Origin: Phoronis australis | Lineage: Eukaryota; Phoronida; Phoronidae | Length of the DNA: 64,000 nt | Assembly (NCBI GenBank): GCA_002633005.1 | Contig: NMRA01000262.1 | Span: forward strand, 465,894-529,893 | Reading direction: 5' to 3' | Part shown: positions 46,658 through 57,527 of the stretch, piece after piece | Layout of the letters: every line of letters starts with the position of its first letter | How positions within the stretch are numbered: position 1 is the stretch's first letter | Program-made: the position numbers and the translations under genes | Notes under the pieces: model-generated | Seen by the model: the letters and a program-made list of their open reading frames with translations, nothing else | What the model was told of the DNA's origin: nothing | Databases searched by the model: none

Positions 46658-47380
46658 ACACTTGGTCGACTTCGTGAGTGCAGATTGCAGACCTCGTGCT
46701 CGAGCTGGCAACAAATATTAAGTGCCCCACACTGTTGACCTTATTGTGATGAACTCAATTGCCGGTTACCACACAAGACAAGACAAAAAAAAATTACTTT
46801 GGAGACCGAAATAAAGGGTTGTGCAAGATAAAATTGACGAAAGACTCCCAAATCGACACAACGTCTGAATTTCAACGATTTGTAAGGTCAGCATCGACGA
46901 TCCAAATTAATAATTTGCTAAATATTGCCCCCTCAAATTTACCCTGTACCAACTTGAGCCTCAACCATAGGTTAGCAAACCATCAAGGAAAACAAATAGA
47001 TTCATCAAGAACTGACACANACACTTGGTCGACTTCGTGAGTGCAGATTGCAGACCTCGTGCTCGAGCTGGCAACAAATATTAAGTGCCCCACACTGTTG
47101 ACCTGATTGTGATGAACTCAATTGCCGGTTACCACACAAGACAAGACAAAAAAATTACTTTGGAGACCGAAATAAAGGGTTGTGCAAGATAAAAGTGACG
47201 AAAGACTCCCAAATCGACACAACGTCTGAATTTCAACGATTTGTAAGGTCAGCATCGACGATACAAATCAATAATTTGCTAAATATTGCCCCATCAAATT
47301 TAGCCTGTACCAACTTGAGCCTCAACCATAGGTTAGCAAACCATCAAGGAAAACAAATAGATTCATCAAGAACTGACACA
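46658..47380 (+). repeat. 360-bp direct duplication around an N
   Basis: 46,658-47,019 and 47,021-47,380 are nearly identical, separated by a lone N at 47,020. Both copies hold an open frame reading CKIK(L/V)TKDSQIDTTSEFQRF and a downstream Asn/Leu-rich part, which I do not recognise. The duplication itself is probably an assembly or haplotype artefact. Confidence 0.85.
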
Positions 47381-47631
47381 GCACATGTTGTGAGAAAAAA
47401 TTATAATGATTTCCTAAGTCCACTCAAAACAGTTTTGCCCAAGAGCCAGTTTATGAGGGAAGCAGACAAAACGATACCCAGTTATCAAGAGCAGACTTGG
47501 TAGCTTGCCATTGCTTTTGATCGATACCCGATATTAGATGGTATCGTTATGCCTTTTTAGTTTGAAAATACCGCATTTGGTTCAATGTGCAGATCATCTG
47601 ACTTGTAACTGTATACACAAACATACCGAGA

Positions 47632-47711
47632 GTGGCGTACATGAAGTAATATCCCACGAGACGTTATTCCGCGGAATAAGGTCGATTGGGATATTACTTC
47701 ACGTACGCCAA
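47632..47711. mobile_element. Palindromic MITE
   Basis: Arms 'ggcgtacatgaagtaatatccca' (47,633 on) and its near-complement ending at 47,710 enclose about 30 bp that itself contains the palindrome ttattccgcggaataa. The total length is about 80 bp. Confidence 0.75.
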
Positions 47712-48122
47712 TCGAAGGTCGTTTTGTATTTAACCCATGCGCTTCGAATTCCTAAGTTTCTTATATTTTTTCGGCAGATTTTTCAAATACTTCACCCAGA
47801 CTGTTCACATGGCAGATCACATCCTATATGTATGTACTTGCGCATTAGGTTGCAAGTTTTCTCTTGTAAAAGAAACAGTTTTAAAAGTAACGATTAATTT
47901 CTTGAAAAGGGGTAACAAAGATGAAAGCAACGGCAACTATGCAGTGAACTAGTAACATCTCCTGGAAATAGTTAAAAACAACATTTGATATTTCAGTTTA
48001 CTAGGAATGGGCGCCTGAGTTGCAGACGATATAGTATTCAGCAATTGAAAACTGAGACATAAGTGTCTTAAAATTAACAGTTTTGTTCCAGATTTTACGT
48101 TTAGGGCCTGGTTGCATGTCAA

Positions 48123-48467
48123 GTGTTAGTTACACTGCTGCAACTGTATTACTTTAACCTATATTCGGAAAGTTTGATGATCGAACCGGCTGTCGGAAGA
48201 CGCCGAGTCAACATTGACCTATCTTTTGAACTTTCCATGTCAGAGGTCACTGTTGAAGTAGTGCGGGAGGTGAATACGGAAAACTTTATTACATGGCCGT
48301 ATTTCCCTCGACAGATTCAACGCGTATGGGATAAAAAACAATACACGCAAGTGTTGGCTTACGAATTAGAATGCCACAATCGTAAACTGTTAGACCTACA
48401 GCCTGGGAATAAGATATGGAAGCCAAATCATATGACGCAGGAGCAGCTGTCTCGCCCTTTGAACTAA
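48123..48467 (+). CDS. Unknown ORF converging on sulfotransferase
   Basis: A 114-codon plus-strand open frame. The C-terminal 90 residues have protein-like composition (for example NIDLSFELSMSEVTVEVV, then FITWPYFPRQIQRVWDKKQY, ending TQEQLSRPLN). I do not recognise the family. The 5' part lies beside a Harbinger-like end (gggcctggttgcat at 48,106), so the true exon start is unclear, and an acceptor such as TTTTGTTCCAG at 48,091 is possible. The last 137 bp are duplicated at 49,320-49,456, where the upstream half of the frame is replaced by SINE-containing sequence. It converges on the sulfotransferase gene, with about 60 bp between stop codons in the second copy. Confidence 0.4.
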   Translation: MLVTLLQLYYFNLYSESLMIEPAVGRRRVNIDLSFELSMSEVTVEVVREVNTENFITWPYFPRQIQRVWDKKQYTQVLAYELECHNRKLLDLQPGNKIWKPNHMTQEQLSRPLN

Positions 48468-48609
48468 ATAAGTTAATGGCGTTCCGCTTTCTCGAGGTTT
48501 TTCTCCTTTACCTGCTTTTCACACCTGTTAGTTTATAATGGATTGATATAGCTGCCTTTGATGTTCGTAATATACCGGTGGCAAACGCTTCATTAAGCGA
48601 CACCTGTTA
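48331..48609 (+). repeat. 279-bp duplicate of 49,320-49,598
   Basis: Almost identical to 49,320-49,598 and ending exactly at the N at 48,610. It includes the last 83 bp of the sulfotransferase coding region (inverted strand). The arrangement fits the end of one contig overlapping the interior of the next. Confidence 0.85.
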
Positions 48610-48889
48610 NTAATCTATTTATACCACATACTAAACGAGAAACATTGCAATGAATCGATTTACCTTTTCTGACTCTCCACGGCTTGGTAACTACTTTCTA
48701 TGTCAGAGGCCCGGGGTCGGAGGTCGTGACCTTTTAAGAAAAGCCCGGCTATTTTTGTCAAATAATCTTTTTACTCAAAACCCATTGAAAACTTAAATAT
48801 TATAGAAATAAATTGAATTTATAAATTAAGGTTTACCAACTATTATAGCTTAAAACACGTTTTTTCACGCTAAGCTTCGACCGGGAAAT

Positions 48890-49245
48890 TATCGTCTGCT
48901 AAAGTAGGTTACCACTGGTAACTGAAAATAATTCTCAAGTCAAAGATCCTGACGACACGATACCCGCATTCAAACTAGAGATCGGTGATTTACAAGTAAG
49001 AGGACATGAGAGAAAAATTTCACCGAATGAAGATATCATTTTTATGGAAATTATGTGTCTTTGTTTTCGTAGCGTATAAGTACAGTACAATGCGGTTTGT
49101 TGAACGTGCGATTATTGCGCGTGCTCATTTAAGTATTCTATTTTCACTCTTGATGACGTCAGTCGCTGCTTGGTGTAGTGGTAAAGTCGGCGACCAGCAA
49201 TATCAGGGTCCCGGGTTCGACCCCGTCCTCGGTTTCCCGCCAAAT
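48890..49245 (+). mobile_element. Repeat with tRNA-derived SINE
   Basis: Matches 19,100-19,490. At 49,171-49,181 it has 'tggtgtagtgg' (A box) and at 49,213-49,224 'gggttcgacccc' (B box), 42 bp apart, the spacing of a Pol III internal promoter. There is no acceptor stem or complete cloverleaf, so it is a SINE head and not a tRNA gene. A related head is at 53,505-53,565. Confidence 0.65.
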
Positions 49246-49516
49246 CGTTATCTCACTAGTGAGATAACTTTATGGGTTATTACACGGTTGTATCTGCCAT
49301 TTGACGCTAATAGTGTGGTATAAAAAACAATACACGCAAGTGTTGGCTTACGAATTAGATTGCCACAATCGTAAACTGTTAGGCCTACAGCCTGGGAATA
49401 AGATATGGAAGCCAAATCATATGACGCAAGAGCAGCTGTCTCGCCCTTTGAACTAAATAAGTTAATGGCGTTCCGCTTTCTCGAGGTTTTTCTCCTTTAC
49501 CTGCTTTTCACACCTG

Positions 49517-51905
49517 TTAGATTATAATGGATTGATATAGCTGCCTTTGATGTTCGTAATATACCGGTGGCAAACGCTTCATTAAGCGACACCTGTTAGA
49601 TTGGTTTCCTCTTCGTTCAGTGCTACAGATATTTATCCATTCTTGTTTTAACTGTCTTAGCTTTAGGATTTCAGACTCCATTCGATCTATTCCAAACATT
49701 TCAATTTTCTTTAACAATATTTTTCGGAAATGATTCCACAGGACTGTGTCGGCGGCATGCCAATCCCGAATTGCCATCTTTGTGCTTTCCAACATAGTGT
49801 AATTTACATTTAGAAACTGCTTATACCTCATCTTAAAGTATACTACGTCGTCCATTTCCCATCCCATCAAATCTTTGAATAAAATCAACGATTCATCAAA
49901 CAGGTCTGTGATCATAACAAGTCCGAAAATTTTTTCGAACTCTTCTATTTTCGCGTTCACCAAAGCTCGGCTCTCTACTTGAAATTCGTCTAGCCCTAAG
50001 TCAAATGACGTGCGATCGTGTACACAAGGCCACAAGCTGCACATCCGTATTTTACGCATGCGCCGATCGTTGTAGTGTTTAATGTTCTTCACAAATTGTT
50101 CAGCCATGTCAATATTACTGCTTGTGTTTAACCCGAAACAGTCAAGTTCTCTATACCTACATGTACCGCTAAAGTACTTGAGTTCCGAACGAAACCTTGT
50201 TGCAGGATCGCGGATGATGGTAACATAAAATGTGTCCTTGGGCATTATGTTTTTGAAAACAATGTAATTAAATCGGTGATGGTTACAGACTATGTTGTAC
50301 TCTCCCGTTTGGGTTTTATGCAACTGCAGCTGAAGAAGGTCACTTGTCTTTAGTTTCCTCGGATAGCCCATATGCATGCTTTTGGCTCCAATTAAAAATG
50401 TGAGATTCCTTGTCGTCCCGTACCTGTTTAAAAGTAAAAGGTAGCCCAGGTGAGATAAAAAAACAAAGGAAGGGAGAACATAAAAATTTAATTTCCATCA
50501 GGGTGTATATGTATGTATTCTAGTGTAGTCAGGTATCTGCAACTTTGAAACTTTAATTAAGAACGTGTCGTACACACATTTAAAGGAAATAGACGTGTTT
50601 TCTTCCAATAGTTTTTCAATTTCGGAATGTTAAGCCGTGACGTCACAAGCGCTCTTTCCAGTTGATAATGATTATAACTGAAAAAATTGAGTAAAGCACG
50701 GATTGTTCTAAAACCCCTTCGACCCACGACCCCCTCTACCCACGACCAACTCGACCCACAACACCCTCGACCCACGACCTGTGGCAATAGAGGTATTTTT
50801 GCGCATTTTACATATTTCATAATCTTATTACGTCGCTGATTGACTTTCCCACGAGACACACTTACACGCGAGTGTGTTTTGGCTCAAGTCTGGTGAAACA
50901 GAAAGTAGCGTGAGAACGTGATCTGAAATAGCGCATTGTGAGCGCGCTATTGTTGTCACGGAAATAGTTCCACGAGCGGCTACCAATGGCCCACTGGCAG
51001 TTCTACTAAATCGTGAACGTATGTTATTTCACATTTTTATTGCTTGCTTTCAGTTGTATTCCCGTTTACAATATACTCCGTACAAAGTTGAAATAGTTTT
51101 TCAGTTAACAGTTTGTTCACTGATGAAATTACAGTTTTCGTGGTTCCTCGCACTCTCTCCGTGAAAGGGTCTAGTCTGCCATTTACTGAAGAGCAGACGA
51201 GACGATCAAACTCTGCCGGAACGATATTTGTAACCGTTGTTAGTAAATCTTTGATTCGATTTCTTCTCGTCATTTTTTTCTGTTTTTGCCTTTCAAACTT
51301 GCCGAATCGACTCTCTTAAGTGCAGAAAACTGGGAAAAGACTGACGAGCTCACGGCCCAACTCATTGGTGATTGGTCCTGCAAGTCAGCGTTTTTTCTAT
51401 GTTCAGATCGAGTCGAGGGGATTGTGGGTAATGGGTAGAGGGGGTCGTGGGTCGAGGAGATCGAGGGTCGTGGGGGTCGGACGTGTGGGAGTCGAGGGGG
51501 TTTCAGAACAATCCGTAAAGCACTTACACTAAAATTGGTCACCGTTACACTAACGATGACAACGAATATTCAAAGTACTTAAAGAATCAAACTTCTTCAC
51601 GTAGTTGCTTACCTGTTAATAATCGAATTCATTGTTGACGATCCCGTTTTATGGGTCTTCACAAATACCAAATTATGCCGCGGCTGTCGTTTTCTCCAGT
51701 TTGCCGTCGGCGTCCTATTACCCATTTCTGTGTTCATTAATGTTTCTTTCATCGTAGGAGTATCGTGTCTTCTTAATGATTCCACTCGCACAATGTTGGA
51801 TGGGAAATGTGTGTATAAATTAGTACATAAGAAAGACAAGCACAGTACCATGAAAATGATACTGAAAAGGCGACAAAGGGTCTTGGTGGTTTTCCGGCGT
51901 AACAT
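49517..51905 (-). CDS. Galactose-3-O-sulfotransferase-like enzyme
   Basis: Two exons on the minus strand join to exactly 400 codons including stop: 51,905-51,613 (donor AG|GTAAGC, phase 2) and 50,423-49,517 (acceptor TTTTAAACAG). The 399-residue product is a type II membrane protein: short basic cytoplasmic start (MLRRKTTK), membrane anchor at about residues 12-31, then the luminal domain. The 5'-phosphosulfate loop is VFVKTHKTGSST near residue 83; the 3'-phosphate motif is IIRDPATRFRSEL. Length and motif order fit the Gal3ST/cerebroside sulfotransferase family, which transfers sulfate from PAPS to the 3-OH of galactose on glycolipids or glycans in the Golgi. The acceptor specificity cannot be told. 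The earlier in-frame Met at 52,148 would put 81 residues before the anchor and is less likely. The intron carries a MULE-like element. Confidence 0.88.
50700..51514 (-). mobile_element. MULE-like element with 9-bp target duplication
   Basis: 815-bp element in the sulfotransferase intron. Ends are inverted: 'ggattgttctaaaacccc' at the left and its complement at the right, each continued by repeated 'tcgacccacgaccccc' units. It is flanked by an exact 9-bp direct repeat, gtaaagcac (50,691-50,699 and 51,515-51,523). A 9-bp duplication is typical of Mutator-like elements. No transposase is present, so it is non-autonomous. Confidence 0.8.
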
Positions 51906-52149
51906 AACTGTTTTACTGGCAATTGTCAGTAAATAACCTATCAAGAAAGCATAAGGACCAGGTGTAATACGCAAATAAAAACCTACGCGAGTCGCGCAAC
52001 TACACGCCTTATTTAAACTTTGATTTGTAGGCTTTTCGATTACTATGTAGTGAAAATATTGCGTAAATTCCACAGTAGCTGGAATGCCATCGTTAGTCTT
52101 CTCGGTACCCTCCAGTTGCTGAAAAGCAACCTTTTCCCCAACTGCCATG

Positions 52150-52690
52150 TATGTATAAGATACATATGGGGTATTTTGTCCATAAACAATAAAATAGTCC
52201 TACTTTGAAATCGCATATTTCTTAGGTTTCTGCTAAAGGTCAGGTCCTCGACCCACCATTTTACAGATTTCACATTTCCAGGACTATGAGAATGTTTGGC
52301 GGAATGTTTCCCCAAACAAATTTGAACTATGGAGGAGGATCGCATCACACATGTATGTGACACGAAAGCTCAGAAACCGTCCTCAATTGAACTCCCTCTT
52401 TCGCGAAGGTTCAAGTGCATTGCATGACTAACCTACTTATCTAGATCGGTTAGTACGCGAAAAACAAAGCATGGTGTGTACAGCGCTGGGTATATTACGA
52501 ATTTCTTTGATTCACCAGTGCACCTCACAATGCATTCATGATGTACATTACCAAGCATGATGAATTTTACAATAATTATGATATGGATTTTTGAGTAGTG
52601 CATTTGCATGTGAAGAATTCAAAGCTTTACACATGTATTGCATTGTGGGAAATACCTTAGATTGAGATTGGTGCTGTGCTATTTCAGGAT
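52150..52690. other. No supported feature
   Basis: Sequence upstream of the sulfotransferase start. No TATA box at a suitable place and no further exon that I can support. Confidence 0.3.
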
Positions 52691-52692
52691 GA

Positions 52693-52818
52693 GCCTATTC
52701 TAATACACGTCATCCAGTGACCATCAGATGATTGGCCTATTCCAATACACGTCACCCAGTGATCACCAGATGATGCGACTATTCCAACGCACGTCATCCA
52801 GTGACCACCAGATGATAG
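52693..52818 (+). repeat. 42-bp tandem repeat, 3 copies
   Basis: Three units of the form g(c/a)ctattc.aa.(a/g)cacgtca.ccagtga.ca.cagatgat. A fourth partial unit, 'tcatccggtgtccaccagatga', follows the N at 53,814, so a transposon of about 1 kb appears to be inserted in the array. Confidence 0.8.
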
Positions 52819-53813
52819 GCGGATTTAGGGGGGGCAGGGCCCCCCCCTCCCTTGGCTGCCGCAAAAAAAAATAAAACAGTAAGAGCGTAGGGAAATGTTG
52901 AGTTTATTAATTAACCCCGGTAATTAAAATTATACGGATGAAAAAAAGATTTAAATGTGTGCAGTTTTAGTGTTGGGGGGAGGCTCAAATCCAATTTCAA
53001 GTGTCAAATTCGGAACACGGCGCATTCGTAACGGAACTATGGCTATGTATAGGCTCTCCCGCGATATCCCAGGCGACCGGCAGTGGCGCTGCGCACTACG
53101 ACTCCGTTTCCGTCGTCTGCTCCACTGTGCAATGAAGAAAATTTACTTCATTTTTAAAGAAAATGGAACCTGAGTGACGATGAAAAAACAGAAGCTGCTG
53201 GTAAGATGTGAATTTCAATCGAAGCCTTAGTGAATCACTCAGAAACTCGCAATAATCTCTTTGTCAAACCTTATCTTAATACGATTTCCAAAGCAATCCC
53301 GTCATTATTGCCAACACGAAAAACAGATTTGGTCTTTTGGGCATTTGAAGACTATTTTAAATACGACAAATTTGTTACGAATTGATGGCACAAAATATAA
53401 AACGTGTAATAAGCATTACAAAAAGAAGTAGGTTTCGCGCGCAAACGCTGTGGACCATAAACTGCAACAAGTAGGTCTCTTAGTATGAGATTAGTAGTTG
53501 AATCGTGGTGGTGTAGTGGTAACGCCCGCGCCCCCTATCCGCCATGTCGTGAGTTGGAGTCTTTGTTACTTGCAGTTTTTCCTGTTTGATACGTTTTCCG
53601 TGTTTTTTTTGCCTTTTTTTCTTGGATATTACTTCAGGAATCAAGGACAATGCTTGAATTTTATAGGTAAAAACAGAAAAATTTCCTGGGCGGAAGTGGG
53701 GCAAACCCCCTCCCGACCTCCCCCCATTCGGTGCTATGCGCATCTACAATCGTGGTTCAGTTTGCGCAAATACTTACAGCCGGACAAAATATTGCCCCCC
53801 CCCCCTTTGTGAT
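52819..53813. mobile_element. G/C-ended transposon with SINE head
   Basis: Begins with 'ggcggatttaggggg' and a C-run, ends with a C-run next to the N at 53,814, and splits the 42-bp tandem repeat. The ends look hAT-like. Inside, 53,505-53,565 has an A box (tggtgtagtgg) and a weak B box (gagttggagtc) 44 bp apart: a tRNA-derived SINE head. No transposase frame is seen. Confidence 0.45.
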
Positions 53814-53879
53814 NTCATCCGGTGTCCACCAGATGACCCATTTTTCTGAAAATTATAATCCAGAAAAGGAATGGTTAAC

Positions 53880-54410
53880 AAGCTAATTCACAACATGTAA
53901 CGTGAATATGATAACACGTGATCAATATTTGACGAAAGAATGAGATCTTTACGAAGGTGTCAGAGTTGTTTGAAAATCTGAGAAGACACTGATTTTAGTT
54001 GAGAAAAAAATATGAAGCTGGTCGTCCTAAGAGCACACACCGCTGGAATAATCTAGATTATTTGTAACTAAAAACATTTTCTTTTCGTACTTTTTTCTTT
54101 TGTCTTCTCATATGGGATATGGTTTTGAGCGAGTAAACGAAGCATTCAATGGAGATCGAGGAAAAAGTGCTCCTGCCTCGGTTGAAGTTTTTCCGTAATT
54201 TTGTGTTGTCATTGATACCTGGTTCCCGCTCGCTCAGGGTCGAGTTCCGTAAACGTAAGAATTTCGTGCGTAAAGTTAGGGTGATCATGTGCTTTGTTTG
54301 TAAGACATCAGGCGAAATCTCGCACAAACTCTTGTTTTCGCCAGCTTCTTGCCGCGCTAATGCATTTACGGAATCTAGCCCTGGGGTCTTTTTCGTGAAG
54401 TGAATTAGGT
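53880..54410. other. Unassigned open frame
   Basis: An 84-codon plus-strand frame at 54,149-54,403 is Lys/Arg-rich and unfamiliar; the opposite strand is open too. I see no support for a gene. Confidence 0.2.
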
Positions 54411-54689
54411 TTTAATTTTTTGGAAAATGCGTTGTGTGTACTTACACTGATGTCATCTGCCACAATAGTTGTCAGGCTTCTATGCAGTCTGACGTCTTGT
54501 TGCCCCTTCTTCGTAACAGCTGAACCAGGATTCTCTTCTACCCGCCGTACGCTAACTAGTTGGAGGCATAGCTTGATGTCGTCAGATGGCATCCAGCTTG
54601 TTCCTCCACTCGTTTCGACCCTAAATCATAAAGGTCTCCACTGGTGGGTCCACAGTGGCGGCCAACCCACTGTGCATCACTGAGGCCTC

Positions 54690-56395
54690 CAACTTCCTTC
54701 ATTCCGACGGAACCACAGCCAACAAGATGTCCTCTAGCTCAGCTGTCTCGCCCAGTCTTCTCACTGCAGCTTTCTTCCTTCCCCCTCGCACACCAAGCTT
54801 CTCCAGCAACCACCATACAGATCTTGCAGGAAATCCTCTACATCCCACCTCTACAGGAAACAACAAAGTTCGCCAGCCTCGAGCTCTGTATGTCTCCGCC
54901 AGCTCGCTATACTTAGATAACTTCCTCTCATGGGCCTCTTCGCATGCTTCCACCCAAGGCACCGTAAGCTCTATAATCACTATAAATTGATGAATATCCG
55001 ACCACAGAATGATGTCAGGCCGCAGTGATGTTTCCACAATACTCGGGAACACAAGCTTTCTTCCCAGATCTACTCTCATTTCCCAGCTTACTCCATCCAG
55101 GATGCAAGGCTGCTGACGTGACTTCTTCNGGGCCTCTTCGCATCCTTCCTCCCAAGGCACCGTAAGCTCTATAATCACTATAAATTGATGAATATCCGAC
55201 CACAGAATGATGTCAGGCCGCAGTGATGTTTCCACAATACTCGGGAACACAAGCTTTCTTCCCAGATCTACTCTCATTTCCCAGCTTACTCCATCCATGA
55301 TGCAAGACTGCAGACGTGACTTCTTCCGTATCTCACCTTCCCTGACGAATTGTATGTGCTGTCTGCTTGCCCTAGGCCGAGTTACTCTTGTCTTACGCTC
55401 TCCATCTATGACGTCTGCAAGGGTCTTCAGTACTTGGTCGTGGCGCCATCTGTATCGGCCGTGCTGCAGTGCCATCTTGCACCCTGATAAGATGTGGGCC
55501 AATGTACCTCTTCCTCCACACAACTGGCAGGCAGGGTCATCCACTAGGCCCCAGCGAAGAAGGTTTGCAGGCGATGGTAACACGTCGTAAACCGAGCGAA
55601 GTAAAAACTGGACACGCATCGGCTCCATACTCCAAACGTCTGCCCACGATATCTTCCTCTCTGGAAGATTCCACCTGGTCCATGCTCCCTGCTGACTTAG
55701 TTGGACTGCCTTGGCTTTACGGGCTTCCTCCTCTGCTGCTCTCACCTCAGCTTGGACCATCTCCCTCCGCTGCCTCTCACTCGCTTTCTCCCACTGTTGG
55801 AACTGGGATGTCCCCAACCCCTGGCGTCCTACGCAGGTGTCACCAATTATATCTCTGATCTGTAACAAACTCTCCGCCTGACTCGCAGATGTGTCTGCTG
55901 ACCACCGTTTCCCTGATCTTGTCATAACACCAGCATCCCTCACCTTTGGATCTCTAGAGTCGCGTAATGTGAGAACCAGCCTGCACTTCCCTACTTTAAA
56001 CTCCTCCGTGATTGACGCTAGAGGCAGCTGAAGCTCTGTTGTTCTGCTATAAAGACCAACCTGTGTGAAGCTTCTTGGGACTCCCAACCCCTTCCTCAGC
56101 CACATGCTAACTGTTCTGTTCAAGCACTCTACTGCCGATATCGGGATGTCATACAGCATAACACCCCACGTTGCTCGAGGTAACAGCCCGTGCTGGTAAA
56201 TCTATGCCTTGTACTTGCCAGGTAGACCGCTTTTCTTTATTCTCTTCAACCACTCCGTCACCTGGGTCTCCATCTGCTTGATGTTGTTCTTGCCGCACAG
56301 GAGATCATCGTACCATTTATCCAGGCACTTGATGGGCTTGTTAACAATTGATGGAATACAAATAAGTGCAAATTTTACGGAGGAATTTTAGACTT
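54690..56395 (-). mobile_element. RLE-type LINE, C-terminal part
   Basis: Minus-strand non-LTR retrotransposon. Above 56,159 the frame reads KWYDDLL and GLPGKYKA, then a TAG where Trp is expected (about 56,199), so it is broken. Below it a 486-codon frame carries a zinc-binding motif CQLCGGRGTLAHILSGC (C-x2-C-x8-H-x4-C), then RPDIILWSDIHQFIVIIELT, the PD-x-(D/E) core of a restriction-like endonuclease. This finger-plus-nuclease order after the RT is that of the R2/NeSL/Hero group, which nicks target DNA with the C-terminal nuclease. The nuclease core appears twice in the frame, but only because of an assembly duplication around the N at 55,129 (54,932-55,128 and 55,130-55,326). The RT proper is not in the window. 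54,410-54,690 is likely its 3' untranslated part. Confidence 0.75.
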
Positions 56396-56424
56396 AAAAG
56401 TCTCAGCTGCTTTGTGAAAGGTAT

Positions 56425-56700
56425 TCATATGGGAAGATGAATCAGCAGCGTGTGTTTTACACAACGAAATTTAGATGTTCAATTCACACATTAGAAATTG
56501 AAGAAGGCAGAAGAAATTGTATTATCCGGAGTGAAAGAACTAGTAAAATTTGTAACACAGGAGATATTGAGACAAAAGAATATTTCATGTTACGTTGTCC
56601 AGTACTGGTAGATTTGAGAAATAGATTCATACCACGCTGTCAGGATATCAGGTCTCTTTTTATCTCGAGAACAGCAGAGGGAGGCAGGGCACAGGAATAA
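56425..56700 (+). mobile_element. LINE C-terminal zinc-finger fragment
   Basis: An 87-codon plus-strand frame reads IEEGRRNCIIRSERTSKICN, then EYFMLRCPVLVDLRNRFI. This matches the usual C-terminus of Jockey/CR1-like reverse transcriptases (R-S-E-R-x-C-x-x-C...E-x-H-F-x-x-x-C-P). One Cys of the pair and the His are altered. It is an isolated fragment, facing away from the RLE LINE next to it. Confidence 0.6.
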
Positions 56701-56879
56701 CCAGAATTTCGCCGCATGCGCGCGCCCAGCCTAAAATGCAGGGATGCAGGGGTCCCAGTTTGTGGACCTTATTACTAAAAAAATGTGACGGAGATTTGTT
56801 CAAAGCCTATGCATTATGCATTCGCTCCCCGAGCCCTCCTTTGTGCACGGCATGTGCTAGTCAGCAATTCTTACCCTGA

Positions 56880-56960
56880 ACTGTCAAATGGTATCTGGCA
56901 GAATTTTAGAGGGCCATGATCCCTTGCCCCCCCCCCTAAATCAGCCACTGTTGCTTGTGA
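56880..56960. mobile_element. hAT-like terminus
   Basis: 'ggcagaattttagagggcc' to 'ccccctaaatcagccactg' resembles the ends near 6,030 (gcagaattttaggggg). A solo remnant. Confidence 0.4.
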
Positions 56961-57510
56961 CTTGTGTTGCTGAATTAACTCATCTCGTTCGGACATAATT
57001 CCAGATCGGATGAACATGGAAATGCTTTAAACACCAAACTTATCGAGCGCCGGCTTCGTCGACAAGTTTGTGTATTTAGTCATTTTTTCAAAACAAAAGA
57101 ATTAACTCAGTAAACGCATGTATAATGTGAAATCCTGTACAGTTTGATTCTGATTTCATTCCAATCTGCCGTTAATTGGTTCACGTAACCGTAAGTTTAG
57201 TTAAAATTAGCGAAAAACAAAAGGAACATTCATAGGAAAACAACGGAATCAAGAACATCAATAAATCTTGTTTTATGAAGTTTTTAACTGAAAAAAAACG
57301 GATTATGCCTTTAATGGCAACGTAATAGTGGTTTTGGGTAGAAATCAGATTTTTTTGATTTTTATGAAAAAAGAAAAAATTCTTGAGACGAATACGAGTT
57401 AATCCTTTGGAAAACTGTAAAAGTGTTTTTGACATTTCACCTTATTGTTGTCGATCTTTTGCTGTGGCTGTACTTTTATTTTTACTAATTCTACTACAAG
57501 TGATCCAATA
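56961..57510. other. No supported gene
   Basis: A Lys/Phe-rich minus-strand open frame at 57,181-57,435 reflects AT-rich composition. Nothing else was recognised. Confidence 0.35.
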
Positions 57511-57527
57511 AATGGAAGATTGTTGTG

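Noticed and set aside
49160-49245. tRNA gene
   Set aside because: A and B boxes are present with the right spacing, but there is no paired acceptor stem or anticodon arm, and the same head recurs inside repeats. It is a SINE.
54699-56159. LINE protein with two tandem nuclease domains
   Set aside because: The second copy begins at the lone N at 55,129 and is nearly identical at the DNA level over 197 bp, so the duplication is most likely an assembly artefact.
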